A program made the translations under genes and the position numbers. DNA of 64,000 nt from Nocardioides marinus (GTDB lineage: Bacteria; Pseudomonadota; Alphaproteobacteria; Rhodobacterales; Rhodobacteraceae): the NCBI GenBank assembly GCA_019801415.1, contig JAHVJD010000003.1, positions 1 through 64,000 of the forward strand, read 5' to 3'. Below the pieces are notes generated by a model, which made no database searches, was not told the DNA's origin, and worked only from the letters and a program-made list of their open reading frames with translations. Positions 16,266 to 24,999 of the stretch are shown piece by piece. Each line of letters opens with the position of its first letter. Within the stretch, counting starts at the first letter, position 1.

Positions 16266-17114
16266 TCAGCTCAACCACCTCTTGCGACGGCGATAGGAGC
16301 GGACGTCGCGGAAGCTTTTGCGCCCCTCGTCCGACATACCGAGGTAGAATTCCTTCACGTCCGGGTTCTCACGCAGCTCTGCCGCGGGCCCGTCCATCAC
16401 CACACGTCCCGACTCCAGAATGTAGCCGTAGTGGGCATAACGCAGGGCGACATTGGTGTTCTGTTCGGCCAGAAGGAAAGTCACCCCCTCCTGCTCGTTG
16501 ATCGACTTCACGATCTCGAAGATCTGTTCCACCAGCTGCGGCGCCAGCCCCATCGAGGGTTCGTCGAGCAGAATGGTTTCCGGTCGCGACATCAGCGCAC
16601 GGCCCATTGCAACCATCTGCTGCTCGCCGCCCGACGTATAACCGGCCTGGCTCTTGCGCCGCTCCTTCAGCCGCGGGAAGTAATGATAGACCATTTCCAG
16701 GTCTTTCTGGATGTCGGCATTGCTGTCACCGCGGGTGTAGGCACCGGTCAGCAGGTTTTCCTCGACAGTCAGGTGCTCGAAACAATGGCGCCCTTCCATC
16801 ACCTGGATCACGCCTTTCTTCACCAGTTCCGCCGGGTCGCGCTCATGCACGTTCTGGCCACGGTACTTGATCGAACCCTTGGTCACCTCGCCACGTTCCG
16901 AATGCAGCAAGTTCGAGATTGCCTTCAGCGTGGTGGTCTTTCCCGCCCCGTTGCCCCCCAACAGCGCGGTGATCCCGCCCTTGGGCACATTCAGGCTGAC
17001 GCCCTTCAGAACGAGGATCACGTGATTGTAGATGACCTCGATATTGTTGACCTCCAGCAGGGTCTCGGCCTGCACGTCGGAAGTGCCTGCGGGGGTGTTG
17101 GCTGCATCCAGCAT
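16266..17114 (-). CDS. livF: Branched-chain-type ABC transporter ATPase LivF
   Basis: A 282-residue ATPase of the LivF group. Walker A is GGNGAGKTT, the signature segment is YTSGGEQQMVAMGRAL (SGGEQQ instead of LSGGQ, normal for LivF), Walker B is ETILLDEPSMGLAP and the H-loop follows in LLAEQN. The tail is longer than usual and ends in a basic run (RSYRRRKRW). The ATG at 17114, with GAGGAC upstream, is preferred over an in-frame TTG at 17117. It follows the binding-protein gene by 125 bases that hold a strong hairpin, and is followed closely by the PaaK-like ligase. Confidence 0.93.
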   Translation of the reverse strand: MLDAANTPAGTSDVQAETLLEVNNIEVIYNHVILVLKGVSLNVPKGGITALLGGNGAGKTTTLKAISNLLHSERGEVTKGSIKYRGQNVHERDPAELVKKGVIQVMEGRHCFEHLTVEENLLTGAYTRGDSNADIQKDLEMVYHYFPRLKERRKSQAGYTSGGEQQMVAMGRALMSRPETILLDEPSMGLAPQLVEQIFEIVKSINEQEGVTFLLAEQNTNVALRYAHYGYILESGRVVMDGPAAELRENPDVKEFYLGMSDEGRKSFRDVRSYRRRKRWLS

Positions 17115-17179
17115 CAATGCTTGTCCTCATGCGGTCGGGTCAGGCGCGGTTGGCGGCGCTGCCCCGGTCTGTTCCGGCT

Positions 17180-17203
17180 GGCGCGGCGGCTCCCCGCCGC
17201 GCC
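17180..17203 (-). terminator. Intra-operon hairpin after the binding-protein gene
   Basis: Perfect ten-pair GC stem ggcgcggcgg / ccgccgcgcc with a four-base loop, without a T tract. Such hairpins often protect or attenuate so that the binding protein is made in excess over the ATPase encoded downstream. Confidence 0.6.
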
Positions 17204-17239
17204 GGTTCTCGTGCCCCGGATCAGGGGCGGTCCGCGGTG

Positions 17240-18523
17240 TTACTCGCAGCGCGGCTCGATGTTGTTTTCGGAGGCGTAGGCAGCAGAGTCCTCTTCGATC
17301 AGCTTGCCAATCACCTCGCCATCCGTCGGCATGAAGTCAGAGATGGCGTTCCAAGTCTTGGTGGAGGCATCCCACTGCACGACACCGACGAGGCCCGGGC
17401 CACCGTGGTTTTCGCAAGTGACCGTGAATTCAGGTCCGAAACCGGCCATGCCCAGGGATTCCATCTTGGCGTTGGTCATTTCCAGCGCCTCCATGCCATC
17501 ACGCATCATCGCTGCGGTGATTTCACCGGTGCCGTGGATCTCCTGGGCGGTCTTGGCGGCTTCGGCGGCCAGCATGGCAGCATAAAGACCACGGTTGTAC
17601 TGCACGGCCCCCAGCTGGTCGCCCGCGCCTGCGGCCTTGCCCGCATCAACGACATATTTCTTCAAATCATCGTAGACCGGGTAGTCCATGCCCAGACCGG
17701 TGAAGGTCAGCGCCTTGTAGCCATCTGCCTTGGCGCCAGCCGGTTCGACGTCAAATTCGGCGCCGGACCACCACACGCCAATGAAGTTCTCCATCGGGAA
17801 ACGGATGTTGGCGGCTTCCTGGATCGCCACCTGGTTCATCACACCCCAACCCCACATCACAACGTAGTCAGGCTTCTCGCGGCGGATCTGCAGCCACTGG
17901 GACTTCTGTTCCTGACCCGGGTGATCCACCGGCAGCAGCGTCAGCTCATAGCCGTGCTTGGCGGACAGTTCCTCCAGCGTGCGGATCGGCTCCTTTCCGT
18001 AGGCCGAGTTGTGATACACCAGCGCGATCTTCTTGCCCTTGAGATCACCATCGTTGATGTCCAGCAGGTGGTTGATCGCCCCCGAAGCGCCGTTCCAATA
18101 GTTCGCCGGGTAGTTGAACACATGGCTGAAGACCTTGCCGTTTGCCGCAGAGGTCCGGCCGTAGCCCATGGTGTGCAGCGGAATGCCATCCGCGGTCACT
18201 TTCGGGATCAGCTGATAGGTAATGCCGGTGGACAGCGGCTGATAGACCAGCGCGCCCTCGCCCTTTGTCGCCTCGTAGCATTCCACACCTTTTTCGGTGT
18301 TGTAGCCGGTTTCGCATTCGATGACCCGCGCCTTGACGCCGCCGATGCCACCATCGCGCTCATTCAGAAGGGTGAAATAGTCGTTGTAGCCATCCGAAAA
18401 CGGGATGCCGCCTGCCGCATAGGGGCCGGTGCGGTAGCTGAGATCGGGGAAAACCAGGTCCGCCATTGCGGGACCGGCGGCCATGGCGGTGCCCAGCACC
18501 AGTGTGGTCAGTGTCTTCTTCAT
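17240..18523 (-). CDS. ABC transporter substrate-binding protein, Peripla_BP_6 (LivJ/LivK-like)
   Basis: Periplasmic binding protein of 427 residues. It has a Sec signal peptide (MKKTLTTLVLGTAMAAGPAMA) and the type I periplasmic fold expected for the Liv family, with GGIGGVKARVIECETGYN near the N-terminus and VVMWGWGVMNQVAIQEAA in the second lobe. It is longer than leucine-binding proteins, as in members that bind aromatic or other organic acids. The start at 18523 has AGGGAGGA upstream. Because two CoA ligases share the locus, the ligand is more likely a carboxylic acid than an amino acid; that is inference. Confidence 0.9.
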   Translation of the reverse strand: MKKTLTTLVLGTAMAAGPAMADLVFPDLSYRTGPYAAGGIPFSDGYNDYFTLLNERDGGIGGVKARVIECETGYNTEKGVECYEATKGEGALVYQPLSTGITYQLIPKVTADGIPLHTMGYGRTSAANGKVFSHVFNYPANYWNGASGAINHLLDINDGDLKGKKIALVYHNSAYGKEPIRTLEELSAKHGYELTLLPVDHPGQEQKSQWLQIRREKPDYVVMWGWGVMNQVAIQEAANIRFPMENFIGVWWSGAEFDVEPAGAKADGYKALTFTGLGMDYPVYDDLKKYVVDAGKAAGAGDQLGAVQYNRGLYAAMLAAEAAKTAQEIHGTGEITAAMMRDGMEALEMTNAKMESLGMAGFGPEFTVTCENHGGPGLVGVVQWDASTKTWNAISDFMPTDGEVIGKLIEEDSAAYASENNIEPRCE

Positions 18524-18611
18524 CGGCTTGTATCCTCCCTTGAATTTATCCGATGTACGCAATCTGCGTGGGTCGTCTTGTTTTTCCCACCGCGCTTGGC
18601 CACTGCCCGCA

Positions 18612-19688
18612 TCAATGCGGGAAGGGCCACAGTCTCAGTTTTTCCTTGGCCACACGCCACAGCTGGGCCATGCCGTGCGGTTCCGCGATCAGGAAGACGA
18701 TTATGAGCGCCCCCACGATCACCAACTGGAAATGGGCGACGATGTCCGTTGGCCAACCCAGGATGTCGACGCCAACCACCTTCAGGACCACCGGCAGCAG
18801 AACCAGGAAGGCCGCCCCCGCAAAGCTGCCGAAGATTGAGCCAAGACCGCCCAGGATCACCATGAACAGCACCAGGAACGATTTCTGGATGCCGAAGGCT
18901 TCACCCACCTCGACCGCGCCGAGGTAGACCGCAAAGAACAGCGCCCCGGCGATGCCGATGAAGAAGCCCGACACCGCAAAGGCGGTCAGCTTGGCCTTCA
19001 AGGGGTTCACGCCGATGATCTCGGCGGCGATGTCCATGTCGCGGATCGCCATCCAGCTGCGGCCCACGGTGCCGCGGGTCAGGTTGCGCGCCACCAGCGC
19101 ACAGGCGGTCAGGAAGATCAGGCAGAACAGGTAGGTCGCCCAGGCAGATGCATTGGGGCCTGTGATGATGATGCCAAAAGTATCGCGCTCCGGCGCGTTG
19201 ATCTGGCCCGAGGCCGAGTAGTTATAGAACCACGGCACCCGGTTGAAGAGCCACACCAGGAAGAACTGCGCCGCCAGCGTTGCCACCGCAAGGTAGAACC
19301 CCTTGATGCGCAGGGACGGCAGGCCAAACAGCACGCAGACGCCTGCGGTAATGCCGCCGGCCAGCAGCACATGGATGAACATGCTGATCTCGGGAAAGGC
19401 GGTCATCAGCTTGTAGCAGGCATAGGCCCCCACCGCCATGAAGCCGCCGGTGCCCAGGGACACTTGCCCGCAGTAGCCGACCAGGATGTTCAGCCCGATC
19501 GCCGCGATCGAATAGATCAGGAACGGCAGCAGGATAGCATTGGCCCAGTAGTCGTTGATCAGGAAGGGAATGATCCCGAAGGCCACCGCCAGCACCACGT
19601 AATAGCGGATGCGGTCGAACTTGATCGGAAAGGTCTGGCTGTCTTCAGCATAGGAGGTTTTGAAATCCCCGGCTTCACGATAGAACAT
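18612..19688 (-). CDS. livM: Branched-chain-type ABC transporter permease LivM
   Basis: A 358-residue inner-membrane permease with about nine to ten hydrophobic spans. Family segments include GLNILVGYCGQVSLGTGGFMAVGAY and MAIRDMDIAAEIIGVNPLKAKLTAFAVSG, the cytoplasmic loop that contacts the ATPases. The frame stays open upstream to 19850, but I start at the ATG at 19688 (MFYREAGDFK), which overlaps by one base the stop codon of a small upstream ORF (TAATG). That arrangement points to translational coupling with that ORF. Confidence 0.93.
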   Translation of the reverse strand: MFYREAGDFKTSYAEDSQTFPIKFDRIRYYVVLAVAFGIIPFLINDYWANAILLPFLIYSIAAIGLNILVGYCGQVSLGTGGFMAVGAYACYKLMTAFPEISMFIHVLLAGGITAGVCVLFGLPSLRIKGFYLAVATLAAQFFLVWLFNRVPWFYNYSASGQINAPERDTFGIIITGPNASAWATYLFCLIFLTACALVARNLTRGTVGRSWMAIRDMDIAAEIIGVNPLKAKLTAFAVSGFFIGIAGALFFAVYLGAVEVGEAFGIQKSFLVLFMVILGGLGSIFGSFAGAAFLVLLPVVLKVVGVDILGWPTDIVAHFQLVIVGALIIVFLIAEPHGMAQLWRVAKEKLRLWPFPH

Positions 19689-19978
19689 TATTCGATCCCC
19701 AGTCTTTGATTTCTTGAACGAAGGCCGTACTCGCGCGATGTTCCGGACTTTTCTGCAATTTCGGCAATACGTTTCTGGTCGGCGCCGGAAAGGCTTTCGG
19801 TGTACGCCCCCGACAAGTGGGCGAATTCCCGATAGTTCCGGTCCCACCATTCATTGATTTCATCGCTCTTCAGGTCAGCGATGTGAAAGTACACACGCAT
19901 CTCTTCCAGAAGAGCTCCGAGAGCGAACTTGTCTTCATCCAACATCGGTGACGAAAGTTGAGCCTCACTATGTCCCAT
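19688..19978 (-). CDS. Small protein of unknown function coupled to livM
   Basis: A 96-residue soluble, charged protein not recognised as any family. It is rich in Glu, Asp and Trp (LGALLEEMRVYFHIADL, EINEWWDRNYREF) and reads as mostly helical. Its TAA stop shares a base with the livM ATG, and the start at 19978 has a GGGGCAGG site; these two features argue that it is a real gene. It could begin a separate transcript (this ORF, livM, binding protein, livF, ligase). A role as an accessory or regulatory subunit of the importer is only a guess. Confidence 0.6.
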   Translation of the reverse strand: MGHSEAQLSSPMLDEDKFALGALLEEMRVYFHIADLKSDEINEWWDRNYREFAHLSGAYTESLSGADQKRIAEIAEKSGTSREYGLRSRNQRLGIE

Positions 19979-20092
19979 CAAACCTGCCCCACTGAGCCGA
20001 CAGCGTTAACCACTTCGTCAGAAATCTGTTCCTGGCCATAATTTGCCCACTTCTTTCTGCCACCCTGACCGCGGGTAGAGTGAGTGGAAACA

Positions 20093-20428
20093 ATGACCGC
20101 GATTTTTGAGGAAATCCGGCGGCTAGAGGCCGCTCGGAAAAATGGCGCCATATCAGAGGCCGAGTTTTCCAGCGCAAAGGCGCGCGTGCTGGATACGGTG
20201 GAAGACGCAACTGTTCTGCCACCTTTCGAGACCGCTGCACCGCGGCCCCGGACCGCCGCCAGCACCGCACCCGGCCCCTGGGGGCTGATGCTGATGGGGC
20301 TCTGCGGCGCGGGTCTGCTGACCTTTCTGGCCGGGCAATTGATCGGCGATCTGACCATTGCCTTCACGCTGGTGGCCGCCTGCGTCGCTGCGGTGGTCGT
20401 CGCCGCCTTCCGCAAGTTGGAAGGCTGA
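20093..20428 (+). CDS. Small membrane protein with SHOCT-like N-terminus
   Basis: A 111-residue protein. The first 30 residues (FEEIRRLEAARKNGAISEAEFSSAKARVL) match the short SHOCT-type helix pair (leucine-rich, with NGAISEAEF), followed by a Pro/Ala linker and two hydrophobic spans (LMLMGLCGAGLLTFLAG and IAFTLVAACVAAVVVAAF). The start could also be a GTG three codons upstream at 20084. It lies on the opposite strand to the surrounding liv genes, between livH and the small livM-coupled ORF, so it interrupts the operon. Function unknown. Confidence 0.65.
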   Translation: MTAIFEEIRRLEAARKNGAISEAEFSSAKARVLDTVEDATVLPPFETAAPRPRTAASTAPGPWGLMLMGLCGAGLLTFLAGQLIGDLTIAFTLVAACVAAVVVAAFRKLEG

Positions 20429-20464
20429 GCGCTGCCAACAACCGGGGAGCAGATCATCTGAGCG

Positions 20465-21451
20465 TCAGACCCGTTCAATGATCTTCTCCCCGAACAGGCC
20501 CTGCGGGCGGAACACCAGGAAGATCAGCGCCAGAACATAGGCAAACCAGTTCTCGGTGGCACCGCCGACCATCGGACCGATGGCGAATTCGAACAGCTTC
20601 TCGCCCACGCCGATGATCAGACCGCCAACGATGGCGCCGGGGATCGAGGTGAAGCCACCCAGCATCAGCACCGGCAGCGCCTTGAGCGCGATCAGCGACA
20701 GCGAGAACTGCACGCCGGACTTGGTGCCCCAGACGATGCCGGCAACCAGCGCCACGAAGCCCGCAACCGACCACACCAGCACCCAGATGAAGTTCAGCGA
20801 GATGCCGACCGACAGCGCCGCCTGGTGGTCATCCGCCACCGCGCGCATTGCCCGGCCCTGCTTGGTGTACTGGGCAAAGCAGACCAGCCCGGCAACCAGC
20901 AGCGCCGCGATGACGGTCGCAACGATATCCAGGTTGTCGATAAAGAAGCCGTAGCCAAAGATGTTGAAGGTGGTCTCGTCGATCCACAGGTTGATGCCCT
21001 GCGGCAAGCCCACGTCCAGCGTCTTGATCTCGGAGCCCCACATCAGATCGGCAACCCCTTCAAGGAAGTAAGCAAGACCGATGGTGGCCATGAACAGGAT
21101 GATCGGCTCCTGCCCGACGAGGTGCTTCATCACCAACACCTGCACCAGCCACGCCAGCAGCACCATGACACCCACGGTTAGCGCAATCGCGACGAAGGAG
21201 GGCACGGTCCAGCCAAAATGCGTGATATGACCGCCGAAGACCGCGTTGATCAGATGCGAGAACGGCACCTGCCCCTGCATGATCCCCACCAGGGTCATCG
21301 CCGCAAACAGCGCCATGACGCCCTGAGCATAGTTGAAAATGCCGGAGGCCTTGTAGATCAGTACGAACCCCAGCGCGACCAGCGCATACAGAACGCCTGC
21401 CATCAGGCCGTTCAGCGTCACTTCCATCGCAAAGATGAGTTGTTCAGGCAT
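20465..21451 (-). CDS. livH: Branched-chain-type ABC transporter permease LivH
   Basis: A 328-residue inner-membrane permease with about eight spans and the family features GLMAGVLYALVALGFVLIYKASGIFNYAQG at the N-terminus and QGRAMRAVADDHQAALSVGI as the ATPase-contact loop. The ATG at 21451 (MPEQLIFAMEVT) is chosen over a longer open frame; GGAGAG precedes it. It follows livG by 74 bases. LivH and LivM should form the heterodimeric channel. Confidence 0.94.
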   Translation of the reverse strand: MPEQLIFAMEVTLNGLMAGVLYALVALGFVLIYKASGIFNYAQGVMALFAAMTLVGIMQGQVPFSHLINAVFGGHITHFGWTVPSFVAIALTVGVMVLLAWLVQVLVMKHLVGQEPIILFMATIGLAYFLEGVADLMWGSEIKTLDVGLPQGINLWIDETTFNIFGYGFFIDNLDIVATVIAALLVAGLVCFAQYTKQGRAMRAVADDHQAALSVGISLNFIWVLVWSVAGFVALVAGIVWGTKSGVQFSLSLIALKALPVLMLGGFTSIPGAIVGGLIIGVGEKLFEFAIGPMVGGATENWFAYVLALIFLVFRPQGLFGEKIIERV

Positions 21452-21525
21452 CCCGCTCTCCTTCTGCAAATTTCTCCGATGAAATCTGCCAAACACTTTC
21501 GAAATTACTTGGCCGCATCAGTCGC

Positions 21526-22344
21526 TCAGTCATGCGAAACCCCCAGGTAGGCGTCGATGACGTCCTGATTGTTGCGCACCTCGTCCGGCGTGCCGTCACC
21601 GATCTTCTTGCCGTAATCCATCACGACAACCCGGTCGGAGAGGTCCATCACCACGCCCATGTCATGCTCGATCAGCGCGATGGTGGTGCCGAACTCGTCG
21701 TTCACATCGAGGATGAAGCGGGACATGTCCTCCTTCTCCTCGACGTTCATGCCGGCCATCGGCTCGTCGAGCAGCAGAAGCTTCGGCTCCGCCGCCAGCG
21801 CCCGCGCCAGTTCGACCCGTTTCTTCAGACCGTAAGGCAGCCGCGCCACCGGCGTCTTGCGGATGTGCTGGATCTCCAGGAAGTCGATGATCTTCTCGAC
21901 CACCTCGCGGTTTGCGGTTTCTTCCGCCTCGGCCTTGCCTTTCCACAGCGCCTGCGCAAACAGGCCGGTTTTCATATAGTTGAGCCGCCCGGTCATGACG
22001 TTGTCGAGAACGCTCATGCCTTCGAACAAGGCGATGTTCTGGAACGTGCGGGCGATGCCCTGGCGCGCGACTTCAAAGGGCTTCATCGGCGGGCGTTTCT
22101 TGCCATGAAACAGCACCTCGCCCTCTTGCGGGACGTAGAAGCCGGAGATCACGTTCAGCATCGAAGACTTGCCCGCCCCGTTGGGGCCGATGATCGCGCG
22201 GATCTCGCCTTCGCGGATGTCAAAGGAGATGTCCTTGATGGCCACCACGCCGCCAAAACGCAGCGTGATATTCTTCATTTCCATCACCACACCACCGATG
22301 GTGCGGCCGTCTTCGGTGACATAGCTGCCGGTGTTATCAAGCAT
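21526..22344 (-). CDS. livG: Branched-chain-type ABC transporter ATPase LivG
   Basis: A 272-residue ATPase. Walker A is GPNGAGKSS, Walker B and D-loop are KLLLLDEPMAGMN, and the H-loop follows in ALIEHDMGVVMD. The ABC signature is degenerate: ARLPYGLKKRVELARAL stands where LSGGQ/LSYGQQ is normally found, a variant seen in some LivG-like proteins. The true start is the ATG at 22344 (MLDNTGSYVTED) with GGGAGG upstream; the frame is open for another 70 codons but without family similarity. It is paired with LivF in the transporter. Confidence 0.93.
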   Translation of the reverse strand: MLDNTGSYVTEDGRTIGGVVMEMKNITLRFGGVVAIKDISFDIREGEIRAIIGPNGAGKSSMLNVISGFYVPQEGEVLFHGKKRPPMKPFEVARQGIARTFQNIALFEGMSVLDNVMTGRLNYMKTGLFAQALWKGKAEAEETANREVVEKIIDFLEIQHIRKTPVARLPYGLKKRVELARALAAEPKLLLLDEPMAGMNVEEKEDMSRFILDVNDEFGTTIALIEHDMGVVMDLSDRVVVMDYGKKIGDGTPDEVRNNQDVIDAYLGVSHD

Positions 22345-22432
22345 GACAGAGGCCTCCCAATTGCGGGTGCTTGGAAAAATTAAGGTTTCCGTGCGACACT
22401 TGTGGACAACGAGCAGCAAGGAGATCGACACA

Positions 22433-22618
22433 ATGTTCGGCGAACTTGAGCATTCCTGCCTTCTGAAGATGGCCCTCGAATGCAAGCGACTTGGGCTGAC
22501 GCAATCCGAAAGCCTCGCGTCCTTGGTTGAACAAACCCACGGCTTCAGCCCCCATTTCAAGATTCAGCAGGTGGTCCACACGGTCTTTCACCCCGGACAG
22601 AACCCCGACCTGGTCTGA
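22433..22618 (+). CDS. Hypothetical 61-residue protein
   Basis: A short frame starting MFGELEHSCLLKMALECKRLG, with AAGGAG eight bases before the ATG. The product looks helical with two cysteines and ends HPGQNPDLV. It lies on the plus strand in the 330-base gap between livG and the upstream CoA ligase gene, both on minus. No family is recognised. The good ribosome site is the main support; it may instead be chance. Confidence 0.45.
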   Translation: MFGELEHSCLLKMALECKRLGLTQSESLASLVEQTHGFSPHFKIQQVVHTVFHPGQNPDLV

Positions 22619-22671
22619 CCCACACCCGCTCTGACGGGCGTAGCGACGCATCCTGCACGCGTTGATCGAGC

Positions 22672-24645
22672 TCATTCCGCGGCCACCTTCTGAGCGGCCA
22701 CCGGTTGCACCTCGGCATCGACAATCGTCAGCGTGGCGCGGATCGACCCCTTGCGGCCGTCCTCATAGGTAACTTCCGTCACCGTCGAGACCTTTTCCGA
22801 TCCATCGTAGAGCGCGTTGATGATGTCCGCGAATTTCTCCTCGACGATGCGACGGCGCACCTTGCGGGTCCGGGTCATCTCGCCGTCATCGGCATCCAGT
22901 TCCTTGTGCAACACCACAAAGCGGTGCACCTGACAGCCCGACAGCATCGGATCTTCGGCAACCGATTTGTTGACTTCGTTCACATGTTCCCGGATCGAAG
23001 CCAGCACCTGCGGGTGGCCCGCCAGTTCCTGGTAGGAGGCGTAAGCGATGTTGTTGCGTTCGGCCCAGTTGCCCACCGCCGTAAGGTCGATGTTGATAAA
23101 GGCTACGCAGCGGTCGCGGCCATTGCCGAACAGCACAGCCTCAAGGATGTCCGGGTAGAATTTCAGCTTGTTTTCAACGTACTTTGGCGCAAACATCGCG
23201 CCATCCGCCATCTTGCCCACGTCCTTGGCGCGGTCGATGATCCGCAGGTGGCCAGACCCCTCCTCGAAGAAGCCGGCATCGCCAGTCGCGACCCAACCCT
23301 CTGCGTCCTTGGTCGAGGCCGTGGACTCCGGGTTGTTGTAATACTCCACGAAGGTGCCGGGAGAGCGATAATAGATCTCGCCATTGTCGCCGATCTTGAT
23401 CTCGACCTCCGGCGCCGGGACACCAACGGTATCGGCACGCACTTCGCCGTCCGGCTGGACGGTGATGAAAACGGTCGCCTCTGTCTGACCATATAGCTGC
23501 TTCAGGTTGATGCCGAGGCTGCGATAGAAATCGAAGATTTCAGGCCCGATCGCCTCGCCCGCGGTATAGCCCACGCGGATCCGTCCATAGCCCAGCGTAT
23601 CCTTCAGCGGGCCGTAGACCAGCAGATTGCCCAGCGCGTATTTCGCCCGGTCCAGCAGCCCCACGGAGCGGCCGTCCAGAATGTCCCCGCCGACCTTCTT
23701 GGCGTGCGCCAGGAAGTAGTGGAACATCTTGCGCTTCAGCGCGCTCGCGTCCTCCATCCGGATCATCACGTTGGTCAACTGGCCCTCGAAAACGCGGGGC
23801 GGCGCAAAGAAATAGGTCGGACCGATCTCGCGCAGGTCGGTCATCATGGTGTCGGCGCTTTCCGGGCAGTTGACGCAGAAACCGCACCAGTAGGCTTGCC
23901 CGATCGAGAAGATGAAATCCCCCACCCAGGCCATCGGCAGGTAGGACAGAATGTTCTCTGCCTGGGTGAGGTTGTCGAATTCCGCCGAGTTCTTGGCGCT
24001 CTGAATCACGTTGCGGTTCGACAGCACCACGCCTTTGGGCTTGCCGGTCGTGCCCGACGTGTACAGCATCACGCAGGTGCTGTCGTAATCCAGCTTGGCC
24101 TGCCGGGCGGTCAGCTCGCCGATCAGCTCGTCGCGGGCAGCACGGCCCTGATCCTGAACATGACTGAACTGGTGCAACCGGGTGTGGTCGTATTTGCGCA
24201 TGCCGCGCGGGTCGAGATAGATCATGTGCTCGAACTGGTGCAGCTGATCCTGGATCTCGATCACCTTGTCGGCCTGCTCCTGATCGCCCACGATCACGAA
24301 GCGCGCGCCGCAGTGGCCCAGCACATAGGCCATCTCCTCGGCCACCGCGTCCTGGTACAAGGGCACCGGCACCGCGCCCACCGCTTGGGCTGCGACCATC
24401 GACCAGTACAGGTAGGGACGGTTGCGGCCGATGATGGCGACGAAATCACCCTCGTTCACACCGAGGTTGAGCAGGCCCAATGCCAGCGCCTCGATCTCCT
24501 TTGCCGCCTCGGCCCAGGTCCAGCACTGCCAGATCCCGAATTCCTTTTCCCGATAGGCCGGCGCATTGGCATATTGCGCCGCATTGCGTTGAAGCAGCGC
24601 CGGCAGGGATCTCAACCCTTCGGCGCCCATCTGCATCTGAGCCAA
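22672..24645 (-). CDS. AMP-dependent CoA ligase (long-chain acyl-CoA synthetase type)
   Basis: A 657-residue adenylate-forming enzyme, longer than typical PaaK or FadD, of the long-chain acyl/aryl-CoA synthetase type. Visible motifs are YTSGTTGKPKGVVLS (ATP loop), LYGQTEATVFIT (A5), GWVATGDAGFF (A7) and IDRAKDVGKMADG (A8). The start is a TTG at 24645: GGGAGGAAAGAAA lies in front of it with ideal spacing, while the next ATG (24636) is too far. It heads the liv cluster on the minus strand. I infer that it activates the acid brought in by the transporter; chain or ring type is not readable. Confidence 0.9.
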   Translation of the reverse strand: MAQMQMGAEGLRSLPALLQRNAAQYANAPAYREKEFGIWQCWTWAEAAKEIEALALGLLNLGVNEGDFVAIIGRNRPYLYWSMVAAQAVGAVPVPLYQDAVAEEMAYVLGHCGARFVIVGDQEQADKVIEIQDQLHQFEHMIYLDPRGMRKYDHTRLHQFSHVQDQGRAARDELIGELTARQAKLDYDSTCVMLYTSGTTGKPKGVVLSNRNVIQSAKNSAEFDNLTQAENILSYLPMAWVGDFIFSIGQAYWCGFCVNCPESADTMMTDLREIGPTYFFAPPRVFEGQLTNVMIRMEDASALKRKMFHYFLAHAKKVGGDILDGRSVGLLDRAKYALGNLLVYGPLKDTLGYGRIRVGYTAGEAIGPEIFDFYRSLGINLKQLYGQTEATVFITVQPDGEVRADTVGVPAPEVEIKIGDNGEIYYRSPGTFVEYYNNPESTASTKDAEGWVATGDAGFFEEGSGHLRIIDRAKDVGKMADGAMFAPKYVENKLKFYPDILEAVLFGNGRDRCVAFINIDLTAVGNWAERNNIAYASYQELAGHPQVLASIREHVNEVNKSVAEDPMLSGCQVHRFVVLHKELDADDGEMTRTRKVRRRIVEEKFADIINALYDGSEKVSTVTEVTYEDGRKGSIRATLTIVDAEVQPVAAQKVAAE

Positions 24646-24999
24646 ATTTCTTTCCTCCCTTTCCGGCGTTGCTGCCGGACCGACCGCTGTGCGCGGCTCT
24701 GGTCCCGATTAGGGACGTCCACATCCTAGCGCGTCAACTTTTTCCTGATGTTTTCGCAAATCTTACCAATTGTAACAGCGTATTTTTGTATAAAAATCAT
24801 TTGGTTGCGCAGCGCAGTCAGCAGGACACTCCCCGCGTCTGCACCCCTTTTCCCTCATGCGAGGGCTCCCGATCACCCATTCTCCCCCATGCTTTTGACG
24901 GTAACGTGAATGCATGGCCGAAAGCTCGAATCGAGATTGCCGCACAATGGCGGTTTGCCAGCATCGCGCGGCAGTGCTAGCCATGCCTGCGGGGGGAAT
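24646..24999. promoter_or_regulatory. Divergent control region between CoA ligase/liv genes and the two-component genes
   Basis: A 354-base gap without a gene. The stretch 24735-24810 is notably A/T-rich for this genome and should hold the promoters. At 24763-24775 is a 13-base near-palindrome (ttaccaattgtaa, one mismatch) that could be an operator, perhaps for the adjacent response regulator. Confidence 0.45.
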
